Assembly (NCBI GenBank): GCA_015487985.1
Contig: WFOP01000056.1
Span: 1-29,507 of the forward strand
Reading direction: 5' to 3'
Source: Hyphomicrobiales bacterium
GTDB lineage: Bacteria > Pseudomonadota > Alphaproteobacteria > Rhizobiales > Devosiaceae
DNA length: 29,507 bases
Shown one piece after another: positions 16,714 through 25,818 of the stretch. The translations under genes were made by a program, and so were the position numbers. The notes under the pieces were generated by a model, which saw nothing but the letters and a program-made list of their open reading frames with translations, had not been told where the DNA came from and did no database searches. How positions within the stretch are numbered: position 1 is the stretch's first letter; every line of letters begins with the position of its first letter.

Positions 16714-17502
16714 TCATCCGGGGTTTTTCCTGTTTCTCCACCACCAGAATAAAAGCAGTATGGGGGTCAGTACTGCCAATGAGTACCATGTCAGGGCATA
16801 TTCAAGATGCCGGTTGATAATGGTGAGCTTGGTTTCTCCCCCCTGGGGCAGGGCCCCCGCCTCCCCGGCATCTGCATTTAGATAAATTGGCAGAACATTC
16901 CTGGTGTCAGGGTCTAAAAACAGCTTTAACCGTTCAATATTTCGCACCCATTCAATTCTGTTTTCAAAATCAGTGCCGGGTGTAAAACTGTTCACCATTT
17001 CACTCACCCGTGCCACACCGGTAATATCCACTTTTCCCCTCGGCCCCGCGCCGCCATCTGCAAAACGGGCAGCCTGACCTTCAGGCACAAAGCCCCGATT
17101 TACAAAAAGTACGCCTCCCCCCTCCAACATCAGCGGCGCGACAATCCAATAACCGGGGCCGGAAAAACGACCGTTGGCATCTTCAAGGGCTGTAAATACG
17201 CGAACAGTTTTTTCATGGTCAAAACGCCCCGATACCCTTAAGGGGCGAAAGTTGTAAACTTCGGGGTCAAAGCCCACCCATTCAGCAATCGGTGGCAACG
17301 GGGCGGGGGCCAGATTAATGCGTTCTGCAACCGCTGAAATCATGGCTTCTTTTTGTTGCAGCCGGTTCATCTGCCAATTGCCCAAAAAGACAAACAACAT
17401 GGTGAGCGCCAGCATAAAAAGAATGAACCCCCAGCTTGCAGAGCCGGGTTTGTTCTGGAGCGACGGGTCACTTTGTGGTGAATTACTCAACGTGTTCCTC
17501 AT
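16714..17502 (-). CDS. SURF1 family cytochrome oxidase biogenesis protein
   Basis: A 262-residue inner-membrane protein that helps insert heme a into subunit I of aa3-type oxidase. It has the family plan: one N-terminal membrane helix (about residues 23-42) with GNWQMNRLQQKEAMI after it, a periplasmic loop with YNFRPLRVSGRFDHEKTVRVF and GPGYWIVAPLMLEGGGVLFVNRGFVP, and a C-terminal helix (about 235-254) after HLEYALTWYSLA. The start is set at ATG 17502; a GTG nine codons upstream is possible. It lies downstream of the cox operon on the same strand but past a strong terminator, so it probably has its own promoter or depends on read-through. The DUF983 gene I would expect between ctaE and SURF1 in rhizobia is absent. 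Confidence 0.94.
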   Translation of the reverse strand: MRNTLSNSPQSDPSLQNKPGSASWGFILFMLALTMLFVFLGNWQMNRLQQKEAMISAVAERINLAPAPLPPIAEWVGFDPEVYNFRPLRVSGRFDHEKTVRVFTALEDANGRFSGPGYWIVAPLMLEGGGVLFVNRGFVPEGQAARFADGGAGPRGKVDITGVARVSEMVNSFTPGTDFENRIEWVRNIERLKLFLDPDTRNVLPIYLNADAGEAGALPQGGETKLTIINRHLEYALTWYSLAVLTPILLLFWWWRNRKNPG

Positions 17503-17669
17503 AGGTATATTTGGAATAACCAATCGCACATTGTTCCCCCCTTGAGTAGAGGGGACAGTACAATCGGGGACAAATAGTCAATGTAATCCAAAAGATTTGA
17601 ACCTTATGGAGCAGATAGAACCAATCCCCGGTCATGACCTGAACTAAGCGGGCTGAACGGAAGGAAAGG

Positions 17670-17699
17670 AAAAAGCGCGCCTCTTTTGAAAAGGCGCGC
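17670..17699 (-). terminator. Intrinsic terminator of the cox operon
   Basis: On the minus strand GCGCGCCT (17699-17692) pairs with AGGCGCGC (17682-17675) around a 9-base loop, followed by a run of five T (17674-17670). It begins 28 bases after the ctaE stop. Confidence 0.9.
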
Positions 17700-17727
17700 C
17701 CTGATCCAAAGTCCCTCCCCTTTGAGA

Positions 17728-18564
17728 TCAACCGTGACTGATAACAGCCCCCATAGAACCCCAAACATAAATTGAGGCAAACAGGAACAACCAGACCACG
17801 TCCACAAAATGCCAGTACCAGGCGGCAAATTCAAAACCCAGATGCTGTTTTGATGTGAAATCGCCTTTCATCATACGCACCAGACATACGATCAGGAATA
17901 TTGTTCCGATCAGAACGTGAAAACCATGGAAACCTGTGGCCATGAAAAATGTCGAGCCATAGATATTGCCCGAAAATGAAAATGTGGCTGCTGAATACTC
18001 AATCACCTGCACAACAGAAAACAGTGCTCCCAGCACAATTGTCAGAATCAATCCCCATTTGAATCCATTACGATCATCTTCAAGCAGGGCATGGTGCGCC
18101 CAGGTTACCGCCGTGCCCGAGGCCAACAAAATCAACGTATTAAACAATGGCAGGTGCCATGGATCAAAAACTTCCACACCAGCGGGGGGCCAAATGCCCC
18201 CGGTGGCTGCAACGCGCGCAAACTGCTCCACATCGTCAACACGGAAGAAACCGTCAAAATAGGCCCAGAACCAGGCAACGAAGAACATGACTTCAGAGGC
18301 AATAAACAGGATCATGCCATAACGATGATGCAGTTGCACCACAGGGGTGTGATCCCCGGAGTTGGCTTCCTTGATAACATCAGCCCACCACACAAAGGCG
18401 CTATACAGCACGCCGGCAAAACCGATAAAGAACGGCCACGGGCTTATATCGCGCATCCATGCAATGGCACCCACTGCCATAATGAAAGCGGAAAGCGAAG
18501 CAAGGGCAGGCCAGGGACTTGGGTCCACAAGGTGATAATCGTGATTTTTAGTTTGAGCGGACAT
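17728..18564 (-). CDS. ctaE: Cytochrome c oxidase subunit III
   Basis: A 278-residue membrane subunit of the aa3-type terminal oxidase. It is highly hydrophobic with about seven membrane helices and has family marks HDYHLVDPSPWP at the N-terminus, MILFIASEVMFFVAWFWAYF (with the glutamate of the second helix) and FFMATGFHGFHVLIGTIFL and AWYWHFVDVVWLFLF near the end. Start ATG, two bases after the ctaG stop. It is the last gene of the cox operon and is followed by a terminator. Confidence 0.97.
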   Translation of the reverse strand: MSAQTKNHDYHLVDPSPWPALASLSAFIMAVGAIAWMRDISPWPFFIGFAGVLYSAFVWWADVIKEANSGDHTPVVQLHHRYGMILFIASEVMFFVAWFWAYFDGFFRVDDVEQFARVAATGGIWPPAGVEVFDPWHLPLFNTLILLASGTAVTWAHHALLEDDRNGFKWGLILTIVLGALFSVVQVIEYSAATFSFSGNIYGSTFFMATGFHGFHVLIGTIFLIVCLVRMMKGDFTSKQHLGFEFAAWYWHFVDVVWLFLFASIYVWGSMGAVISHG

Positions 18565-18566
18565 GC

Positions 18567-19133
18567 TTAGCTACTCCCGGTATCAACGTTAAAGAATGTG
18601 TAGGACAGTGTGATTTCACGCACTGTATCGAGTTCAGGCACCCCATCCAGATCGGGGTCCAGAAAGAAAGTTATTGGCATTTCAACCGATTCACCGGGGG
18701 CCAGCGTTTGTTCCGTAAAACAAAAACACTCTATTTTGTTAAAATAGGCCCCTGCAATATCGGGGGCCACGTTAAAGGTGGCGGTGGCGGTGATTTCTTT
18801 ATCCGAAGTGTTGGTGGCGACATAGTTGACCACCTGCACAACGCCGATTTTATCGGTCATGGTTGGGGCGGGTTTGACCGTCCATTGCAAATCGCTTGAA
18901 ATATTTGAATCAAAACGCACACTCATGGTGCGATCAATTATGCCATTTACATTGCCGGCCGAAACCTGCGTGGTGCCGCCAAACCCCGTCACCTGACAGA
19001 ACAACTGATAAAGCGGCACAGCGGCATAGGAAAGCCCCACCATGCCCAGAACAATGCCGGCGCATATAATGGCAATCGACAGATTGCTTCTTTTTTGCGG
19101 TGTTGGACTAGAAACTGTATCCAGAGAAACCAT
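18567..19133 (-). CDS. ctaG: Cytochrome c oxidase copper chaperone CtaG (Cox11)
   Basis: A 188-residue membrane-anchored Cu(I) chaperone that delivers copper to the CuB site of subunit I. One membrane helix (about residues 19-40) is followed by AAVPLYQLFCQVTGFGGTTQ, and the copper-binding pair is in KIECFCFTEQTLAPGE (C-x-C), followed by MPITFFLDPDL. These are the standard Cox11 signatures. It starts two bases after the small CoxF-like gene and is two bases before ctaE, so all three are tightly coupled. Confidence 0.97.
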   Translation of the reverse strand: MVSLDTVSSPTPQKRSNLSIAIICAGIVLGMVGLSYAAVPLYQLFCQVTGFGGTTQVSAGNVNGIIDRTMSVRFDSNISSDLQWTVKPAPTMTDKIGVVQVVNYVATNTSDKEITATATFNVAPDIAGAYFNKIECFCFTEQTLAPGESVEMPITFFLDPDLDGVPELDTVREITLSYTFFNVDTGSS

Positions 19134-19135
19134 GA

Positions 19136-19339
19136 TTACAATGCCCTTGAAAACAGTTCAGGACCTAATTTCACCATGGTCAGAATATAAAATGACGCCA
19201 CCAGCCCAACCAATCCAATCGCAATGGCTGCGGAGCGGCGGCGTTGGCGCTTTTTATATTCTTCACTTAACACCTGCTGATCATGGGCTTGAGGGGTGTC
19301 TTTGGGCATTTCCTCAGGCGTTTTTTGGGGATCGCTCAT
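19136..19339 (-). CDS. Small CoxF-like membrane protein of the cox operon
   Basis: A 67-residue protein with a charged N-terminal half (many E, K, Q, then KKRQRRR around residues 29-35) and one membrane helix (about 37-57) near the C-terminus. Alphaproteobacterial cox operons carry a small one-helix protein at this place, between ctaB and ctaG, annotated as CoxF or as a hypothetical protein. The positive cluster before the helix predicts an N-in topology. It has no catalytic motif. It is one base from ctaB and two bases from ctaG, which supports a real coding gene. Confidence 0.85.
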   Translation of the reverse strand: MSDPQKTPEEMPKDTPQAHDQQVLSEEYKKRQRRRSAAIAIGLVGLVASFYILTMVKLGPELFSRAL

Positions 19340-19340
19340 A

Positions 19341-20270
19341 TCAGGCAGCTCCGGTCATGCGCAGGACAAGTGTCTCAAGCAGAAGTACAAGAAAAATCAC
19401 AAACAGATAGGACAGTGAGAACGTGAACAGCTTGCGGGCACGCTGACGCATCTGTTTCTGCTCCACGCCCCTCAGACGAATTGCCAACACGATCATTGTC
19501 AGGCCCAGCACCGATGCAACCGCGCCATAGAAATAACCTGCAAATCCAAAAACAACCGGAAGTACCCCGACAATGGCCAGCAAAACGGAATAGACGATTA
19601 TTTGAAGGATCGTCGCATTTTCCCCTGCCACATTGGGCAGCATAGGGATTTTGGCTGCTTCATAATCACCTTTTTTATATAGGGCCAGCGCCCAGAAATG
19701 GGGCGGCGTCCAAAGAAAAACGATGGAAAACAGCACCAATGCCTCAATACTGACAGAACCGGTTACCGCAACCCAGCCGATCATTACCGGAAATGCGCCG
19801 GCAGCGCCCCCGATTACAATATTTTGCGGTGTAATGCGTTTGAGCCAGATAGTGTAAATCACCACATAATAAAAAATTGTCAGCGCCAACAGGCCGGCGG
19901 CCATGAAATTTGTTGCGAGACCCAGAATTGGCACGGAAAACCCGGTGAGAAACAGGCCAAAGCCGAGCACCTGATTTTTCTTGATCCGTCCGGCGGGAAT
20001 GGGCCGGTTTTTGGTCCGGCTCATGATGGCGTCTATATCGGCATCAAAATACATATTGAGTGCCCCGGCAGCGCCGCCACCGATGGCGATGCTCAAAATT
20101 GCCAGCAAACCGACAAAGGGATGCAAACCGTTTGGCGCCAGCAACATGCCCACGAGGGCGGTAAACACCACCAGAGACATTACGCGGGGCTTCAGCAGCG
20201 CAAAATAGTCGCTTACATCGGCGCCAATATCCGCCTGTTGTATGTCTGCGCTGCTGTCCAGATATGCCAA
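19341..20270 (-). CDS. ctaB: Protoheme IX farnesyltransferase (heme O synthase)
   Basis: A 309-residue polytopic UbiA-superfamily enzyme that adds farnesyl to heme b, giving heme o for heme a synthesis. The first aspartate motif is [23 protein letters not shown] (about residues 72-94), and the [15 protein letters not shown] and [19 protein letters not shown] tracts are diagnostic of CtaB/CyoE. About eight or nine membrane helices are visible. It lies 11 bases after ctaD and supplies the heme needed by its product. Confidence 0.97.
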   Translation of the reverse strand: MAYLDSSADIQQADIGADVSDYFALLKPRVMSLVVFTALVGMLLAPNGLHPFVGLLAILSIAIGGGAAGALNMYFDADIDAIMSRTKNRPIPAGRIKKNQVLGFGLFLTGFSVPILGLATNFMAAGLLALTIFYYVVIYTIWLKRITPQNIVIGGAAGAFPVMIGWVAVTGSVSIEALVLFSIVFLWTPPHFWALALYKKGDYEAAKIPMLPNVAGENATILQIIVYSVLLAIVGVLPVVFGFAGYFYGAVASVLGLTMIVLAIRLRGVEQKQMRQRARKLFTFSLSYLFVIFLVLLLETLVLRMTGAA

Positions 20271-20281
20271 ACTGTTTTCCT

Positions 20282-21949
<1,668 letters not shown>

Positions 21950-21988
21950 TTATTCTTTTAGTCGAATTGAATAATAATTTTTTCGGGT

Positions 21989-22933
21989 TTAACTGATCGG
22001 CGGCAGCATTTCGGCGGCGGCTTCAATCCCATCGGACTGAAACTTGGCGAGCCAGGCTGCAAATTCGTCTTTTGTCACCACGCGCACAGAAATCGGCATA
22101 AACGCATGGTCCTTGCCGCACAGTTCTGAACACTGCCCGTAATAGATGCCGGTTTTGCGCACATTGAACCATGTTTCGTTCAGGCGGCCCGGTACAGCGT
22201 CAATCTTGATGCCGAATGAGGGCACGGCAAATGCGTGGATCACATCAGCGGCCGTTACCTGCACACGCACGGTGGTGTCCACGGGAACAACGAGGCTGTA
22301 ATCCACAGCCAGCAAACGTGGCTCATTGGGTTTTTGCGCCAGCCGCTCTTCATCGGACAACATGAAGGAGGAGAAATCCGCCCCTTCATAGTCCACATAG
22401 TCATAGTCCCAACTCCACTGAACGCCCGTGGCCTTGATGGTCAGCTCCGGGGCCGGCATATCCACTTCCCCAAAGGAAAAAACGTTGGAACCAAGATATT
22501 TGCGCTCCCCGTCAGGAATTGTCTGCTGGTCGGCCAAAACACCAAAGGAGGGGACAGCAATAACGATCAGAATAATGATCGGCACTACAGTCCATATAAC
22601 CTCAATCAAGACATTATGGGTGGTTTTTGAGGCGATGGGATTGGCGCGCTTGTTGTAGCGAACAATGATATAGGCCAGCAGAATTGTCACGAAAATCACG
22701 ATGATGGTAATAATCCACATTAGAATTCCATCGTGAAAAGCAACGATTGAATCCATGATGGGCGTTACCGAAAGCTGAAAGCCTGTCTGACGGTCAACCG
22801 CCTGCCCGGCCATTGGCTCCACCTGCGCCATGGCGGAAAAGGGAAAAAGAGCTATCAACGCGGCAAAGACGCCAACGATCATCGTTTTTGATTTGGCGCA
22901 CAAATCGGCCAGATGTGAAAAAATGTTCTGCAC
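21989..22933 (-). CDS. ctaC: Cytochrome c oxidase subunit II
   Basis: CuA-bearing subunit II of the aa3-type oxidase (314 aa from the chosen start). A signal peptide ending at SAMA-Q (about residue 35), two membrane helices (about 62-105), then a cupredoxin domain. The CuA site is in GQCSELCGKDHAFMPI (two cysteines, histidine and methionine), with the upstream histidine in VIHAFAVPSFG. The start is uncertain: GTG 22933 follows AAGGGGGG closely and leaves a normal signal peptide, whereas ATG 22993 and TTG 22996 lack a ribosome-binding site; ATG 22882 would give a minimal signal. It is the first gene of the cox operon, with two FNR/FixK-type boxes 125-160 bases upstream. Confidence 0.95.
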   Translation of the reverse strand: MQNIFSHLADLCAKSKTMIVGVFAALIALFPFSAMAQVEPMAGQAVDRQTGFQLSVTPIMDSIVAFHDGILMWIITIIVIFVTILLAYIIVRYNKRANPIASKTTHNVLIEVIWTVVPIIILIVIAVPSFGVLADQQTIPDGERKYLGSNVFSFGEVDMPAPELTIKATGVQWSWDYDYVDYEGADFSSFMLSDEERLAQKPNEPRLLAVDYSLVVPVDTTVRVQVTAADVIHAFAVPSFGIKIDAVPGRLNETWFNVRKTGIYYGQCSELCGKDHAFMPISVRVVTKDEFAAWLAKFQSDGIEAAAEMLPPIS

Positions 22934-23021
22934 AGAACCCCCCTTGGATTTCAAAACCACTGCCCGACCCTTCTCTGAGAGATGTCTCCCCATCAATCAA
23001 ACCGGGCAAATGACACAATTC

Positions 23022-23034
23022 ACGCGACTCGCGT
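23022..23034. promoter_or_regulatory. 13-bp GC palindrome near the predicted ctaC transcript start
   Basis: ACGCGA (23022-23027), C, TCGCGT (23029-23034). It lies immediately downstream of the candidate ctaC start point (about 23036), where it could be an operator or a 5' RNA hairpin. Confidence 0.35.
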
Positions 23035-23042
23035 CACCCTAC

Positions 23043-23071
23043 TTCATATCTATTTAATTGACTTAGATCAA
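23043..23071 (-). promoter_or_regulatory. Candidate promoter of the cox operon
   Basis: On the minus strand TTGATC (23071-23066) and TATGAA (23048-23043) are spaced by exactly 17 bases, giving a start point near 23036 and a leader of about 100 bases to ctaC. The -35 element lies within the proximal FNR/FixK-type box. Assigned by pattern only. Confidence 0.5.
23058..23071. promoter_or_regulatory. FNR/FixK-type box, proximal to ctaC
   Basis: TTGAC-TTAG-ATCAA, one mismatch from the TTGAT-N4-ATCAA consensus of the FNR/FixK/FnrN family. It overlaps the candidate -35 of the ctaC promoter, a position that favours repression. Confidence 0.65.
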
Positions 23072-23081
23072 TTGTACTTAA

Positions 23082-23095
23082 TTGATTTAGATCAA
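23082..23095. promoter_or_regulatory. FNR/FixK-type box, distal to ctaC
   Basis: TTGAT-TTAG-ATCAA, a perfect match to the FNR/FixK consensus. Its centre is 24 bp from that of the proximal box, and both are embedded in a near-identical 21-base unit, so one probably arose by duplication of the other. The rest of the 379-base gap between ctaC and ialB holds G7 (23101-23107) and G8 (23116-23123) tracts and a lone TTGACA (23230-23235) facing ialB. Confidence 0.75.
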
Positions 23096-23312
23096 TTGAA
23101 GGGGGGGAGGCAAGTGGGGGGGGTGCGACAAAATGGCACTGACCCCTCAAATTTTTATCTCGACACGCCAGATAAAGTGATAAAAAATATCCCCGGCGTT
23201 GCAAATTTTCACCAACTCGCCTCATTTGCTTGACAAGAGGGGGCGGCTACTGAACACAGAATATGTTGAAATCAAATCCGCTATAAGCGCCTTTTTAGGA
23301 GACTACGTTAAA

Positions 23313-23825
23313 GTGATAAATATCTTGCGCCCCGCAATCGCTACCATATTTACGATTATTTTGAGTATGGCGGCCACCGGTTTGCCTGCGTTTTCACAAG
23401 GGGTCGTTCGGGCGCAACATGGTGACTGGCAGCTTAGTTGCGACACCCCGCCGGGTGCCACTTCCGAGCAATGCGCGATTATTCAAACCGTCACCGCAGA
23501 TAATCAGCCCAATGTTGGTTTGCGCGTGGTGGTGCTTAAAACGGCGGATCAACAGTTCACCATATTGCGTATTCTGGCCCCTCTTGGTGTTTTGCTGCCC
23601 AACGGTCTTGGTTTGAATATTGATGGCCAGGACATGGGACGGGTGGCGTTTGTGCGGTGCATGCCCGAGGGCTGCATTGCCGAGGTGATTATGGATGAAA
23701 ACCTGATCGACGTGCTCTCAGGTGGGCAAACCGCAATTTTTGTTGTATTCAAGACCCCTGAGGAGGGCATTGGCATTCCGGTATCGCTGGTTGGATTCAC
23801 CTCCGGTTTTGAGGCCCTGCCCTAA
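23313..23825 (+). CDS. Invasion-associated locus B (IalB) family exported protein
   Basis: A 170-residue exported protein of the IalB family. A signal peptide (about 1-28, ending PAFSQG) is followed by VVRAQHGDWQLSCDTPP, the family's GDWxxxC core, then EQCAIIQTV, NVGLRVVVLK, ILAPLGVLLPNGLGLNIDG (about residues 92-112) and FVRCMPEGCIAEVIMDENL with a C-x4-C pair, so disulfides in the periplasm are expected. The family was named from Bartonella but is widespread in free-living Rhizobiales, so a virulence role should not be read into it. The start is GTG 23313 with AGGAG 11 bases upstream; the frame opens much earlier (23199) without support. It diverges from ctaC. Confidence 0.85.
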   Translation: MINILRPAIATIFTIILSMAATGLPAFSQGVVRAQHGDWQLSCDTPPGATSEQCAIIQTVTADNQPNVGLRVVVLKTADQQFTILRILAPLGVLLPNGLGLNIDGQDMGRVAFVRCMPEGCIAEVIMDENLIDVLSGGQTAIFVVFKTPEEGIGIPVSLVGFTSGFEALP

Positions 23826-23855
23826 ACCCTTTGTCGCTTAGCAGTCAAATCAATC

Positions 23856-23901
23856 TCCCTTTTGCAAAACGGCAAGGTAATGCCAAACAGACAAAAGGGG
23901 A
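23856..23901 (+). terminator. Terminator-like nested hairpin after ialB
   Basis: TCCCTTTTG (23856-23864) pairs with CAAAAGGGGA (23892-23901, one bulged G), enclosing a second stem GGCA/TGCC. ATTTTG follows on the plus strand, a weak U-tract. It lies 30 bases after the ialB stop. Confidence 0.45.
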
Positions 23902-23998
23902 TTTTGCTCTCTTGCGTCACTATCCTTCCCCCTCTATAGATTCGTGCCTGGACCCAATGTTCCCGGGTTTCAAGTAACTGGTTTTTCTGGAGTTCTGA

Positions 23999-25405
23999 AT
24001 GTCTGGCAAGACAAAAGGGCGCAAGGCCGTGTTCACACAGGGCTCTACAATGCGCCACGTCATCGTTATGACCTCAACGGCGGCCATCGGTATGATGGCA
24101 TTGTTTTTTGTTGATGCAGTCACCCTGTTTTATATTTCAAAGCTCAACGACCCGGCCCAAACCGCAGCGGTTGGGCGGGCGAGCTATGTCATCGGGTTTT
24201 TGATTGCGGTTACCGTTGGTATGATGATCGGCTCATCGGTTTTGATCGCAAAATCAATCGGTCAGGAAAATCAGGCGCTTGCCAAACGCTATGGGGGGTC
24301 TGCCATACTTGGTGCCTTTTTGTTCGGGGCGGTTTTTGCCACCATTCTTTTTATCACGACTGACTGGTTTCTGGGGACCCTGGGGGCCACCGGTTCATCC
24401 CTGTCCCACGCGCAAACCTATCTCAGAATCATTTTGCCGGGCATGCCGTTTATGGCAATCGGCATGATTTGCATGGGCATATTGCGCGCCTGGGGGGAAG
24501 CAAAAGAATCCATGTATATTACCCTTGCGGGGGGCATTTTCACCGCCACACTCGATCCGATATTTATTTTTGTTCTGGATATGCAGGTTACCGGAGCCGC
24601 CGTTGTTTCGCTGATTGCCCGCTTAAGTTTTGCGCTCCTTGGCCTTTATTATGTGCTTGGCACCAAAAAGCTGGTGACATGGTCAAAATTCAAACAGGTG
24701 CTGGCCGATTTGCTGGACATGGCAAAAGTGGGGGTGCCGGCGATGGCCACCAATCTTGCGGCACCGGTGGGATTGTTTCTGGTGGCGCAAAAGGTTGCCG
24801 ATTACGGGGACAGCGCCATGGCGGGGATGGCGGTTGTTGATCGGCTGGTGCCTTTGGCATTCGGGGTGATTTTTGCTCTTTCGGGTGCGGTGGGTCCGAT
24901 TATCGGACAGAATTTTGGAGCCGGACTTTATGACAGATCTCGCCAGGGGCTGATTGATGGCATTAAATTCAACACGGTCTATGTGCTGTTTGCCTGGGGC
25001 ACGCTTTACTTCGCCCGCAACTACATTATCGAGGCCTATTCCGCCACCGGGGACATGGCGCTGATGATTACCCTGTTTTGCACAATCATGGCGGCAGCAT
25101 TCTTTTTCAACGGGCTGTTGTTTGTCACCAATGCCGCGTTCAACAATCTGGGCAAGCCCCTGTGGGCCACCGCCTTCAACTGGTCACGCCAAACAATAGG
25201 GGTTGTGCCGTTTGTCACCCTTGGCGCCATGTGGGGAGACCTGCCGGGCATTGCCTATGGAATGGTTCTGGGAAGTGTGCCCTTTGCCCTGTTTGCAATA
25301 TATGTTGCGTTGCGGCTGATTGCCGACCTTTCCCGGCAGAACGGATCACAAATACAAAAAAACCCTCCTCAGCCGTTGGCAGAGAAGGGTCAGACCAAGC
25401 ATTAA
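23999..25405 (+). CDS. MATE family efflux transporter
   Basis: A 468-residue inner-membrane protein of the multidrug and toxic compound extrusion family, which exports cationic compounds by Na+ or H+ antiport. About twelve membrane helices are seen in two similar halves, with DAVTLFYISKLND near the N-terminus, SYVIGFLIAVTVGMMIGSSVLIAKSIGQ, FMAIGMICMGILRAWGEAKESMYITLAGGI and, in the second half, GAVGPIIGQNFGAG (about residues 296-310). The start is ATG 23999 with GGAG six bases upstream. Substrate cannot be inferred. It lies 173 bases after ialB and ends about 55 bases before the converging DUF1127 gene. Confidence 0.93.
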   Translation: MSGKTKGRKAVFTQGSTMRHVIVMTSTAAIGMMALFFVDAVTLFYISKLNDPAQTAAVGRASYVIGFLIAVTVGMMIGSSVLIAKSIGQENQALAKRYGGSAILGAFLFGAVFATILFITTDWFLGTLGATGSSLSHAQTYLRIILPGMPFMAIGMICMGILRAWGEAKESMYITLAGGIFTATLDPIFIFVLDMQVTGAAVVSLIARLSFALLGLYYVLGTKKLVTWSKFKQVLADLLDMAKVGVPAMATNLAAPVGLFLVAQKVADYGDSAMAGMAVVDRLVPLAFGVIFALSGAVGPIIGQNFGAGLYDRSRQGLIDGIKFNTVYVLFAWGTLYFARNYIIEAYSATGDMALMITLFCTIMAAAFFFNGLLFVTNAAFNNLGKPLWATAFNWSRQTIGVVPFVTLGAMWGDLPGIAYGMVLGSVPFALFAIYVALRLIADLSRQNGSQIQKNPPQPLAEKGQTKH

Positions 25406-25460
25406 TGGCCCCTGGGGATCGCTTGAAGTGTGCCGGGTTTCCCCGCAGCTGATTTGAAAA

Positions 25461-25661
25461 TCAGTTCACCCATATGTTGGCAATGTGGTGACGGCGGGTG
25501 TTAAAAAACGCCGAGCGCGAAGCTCCATCCATATAACGCGCGTCAAAAAGATCGCCCCGGTTCAATCCCAGATCATTGAGCTGGTGGGCATCCATCTGAG
25601 CCAAACTACGCGCAGATGCTTTATTGGCGAAATAATTTTTGATGGATTTCATCATGTTCAT
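25461..25661 (-). CDS. DUF1127 family small protein
   Basis: A 66-residue protein with the DUF1127 core (about residues 15-45): LAQMDAHQLNDLGLNRGDL, an arginine/leucine-rich helical motif also called YjiS-like. In Agrobacterium and Rhodobacter some members take part in RNA binding and phosphate or carbon metabolism control, but the function of this one cannot be told. ATG 25661 follows AAGGAGA, seven bases away. It is divergent from the LysR gene, an arrangement common in Rhizobiales, and may be that regulator's target. Confidence 0.88.
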   Translation of the reverse strand: MNMMKSIKNYFANKASARSLAQMDAHQLNDLGLNRGDLFDARYMDGASRSAFFNTRRHHIANIWVN

Positions 25662-25763
25662 AGTCGTTCTCCTTGGGTTGCCTCCCCCAAATCATAGCCC
25701 TCATGGCAGATTGTTTTGGGTCGGTGCGTTTGTTTATGCTCTCAATTTAGGGGCTTGCCATTC

Positions 25764-25778
25764 ATTAGTCTAACAAAT
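25764..25778. promoter_or_regulatory. Candidate LysR box between DUF1127 and lysR genes
   Basis: ATT-N9-AAT (25764-25778), which fits the T-N11-A rule for LysR-type regulators, with the palindrome TTAG-T-CTAA (25765-25773) inside. It lies 40 bases before the lysR start and 103 bases before the DUF1127 start. Confidence 0.35.
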
Positions 25779-25818
25779 AGATTTCATCCAACCTATCAAT
25801 TTCTGTGATGGAGACCCC

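Noticed and set aside
23199..23312. An N-terminal extension of 38 codons on the IalB protein.
   Set aside because: It would bury the signal peptide inside the protein; GTG 23313 with AGGAG upstream gives a normal secreted protein.
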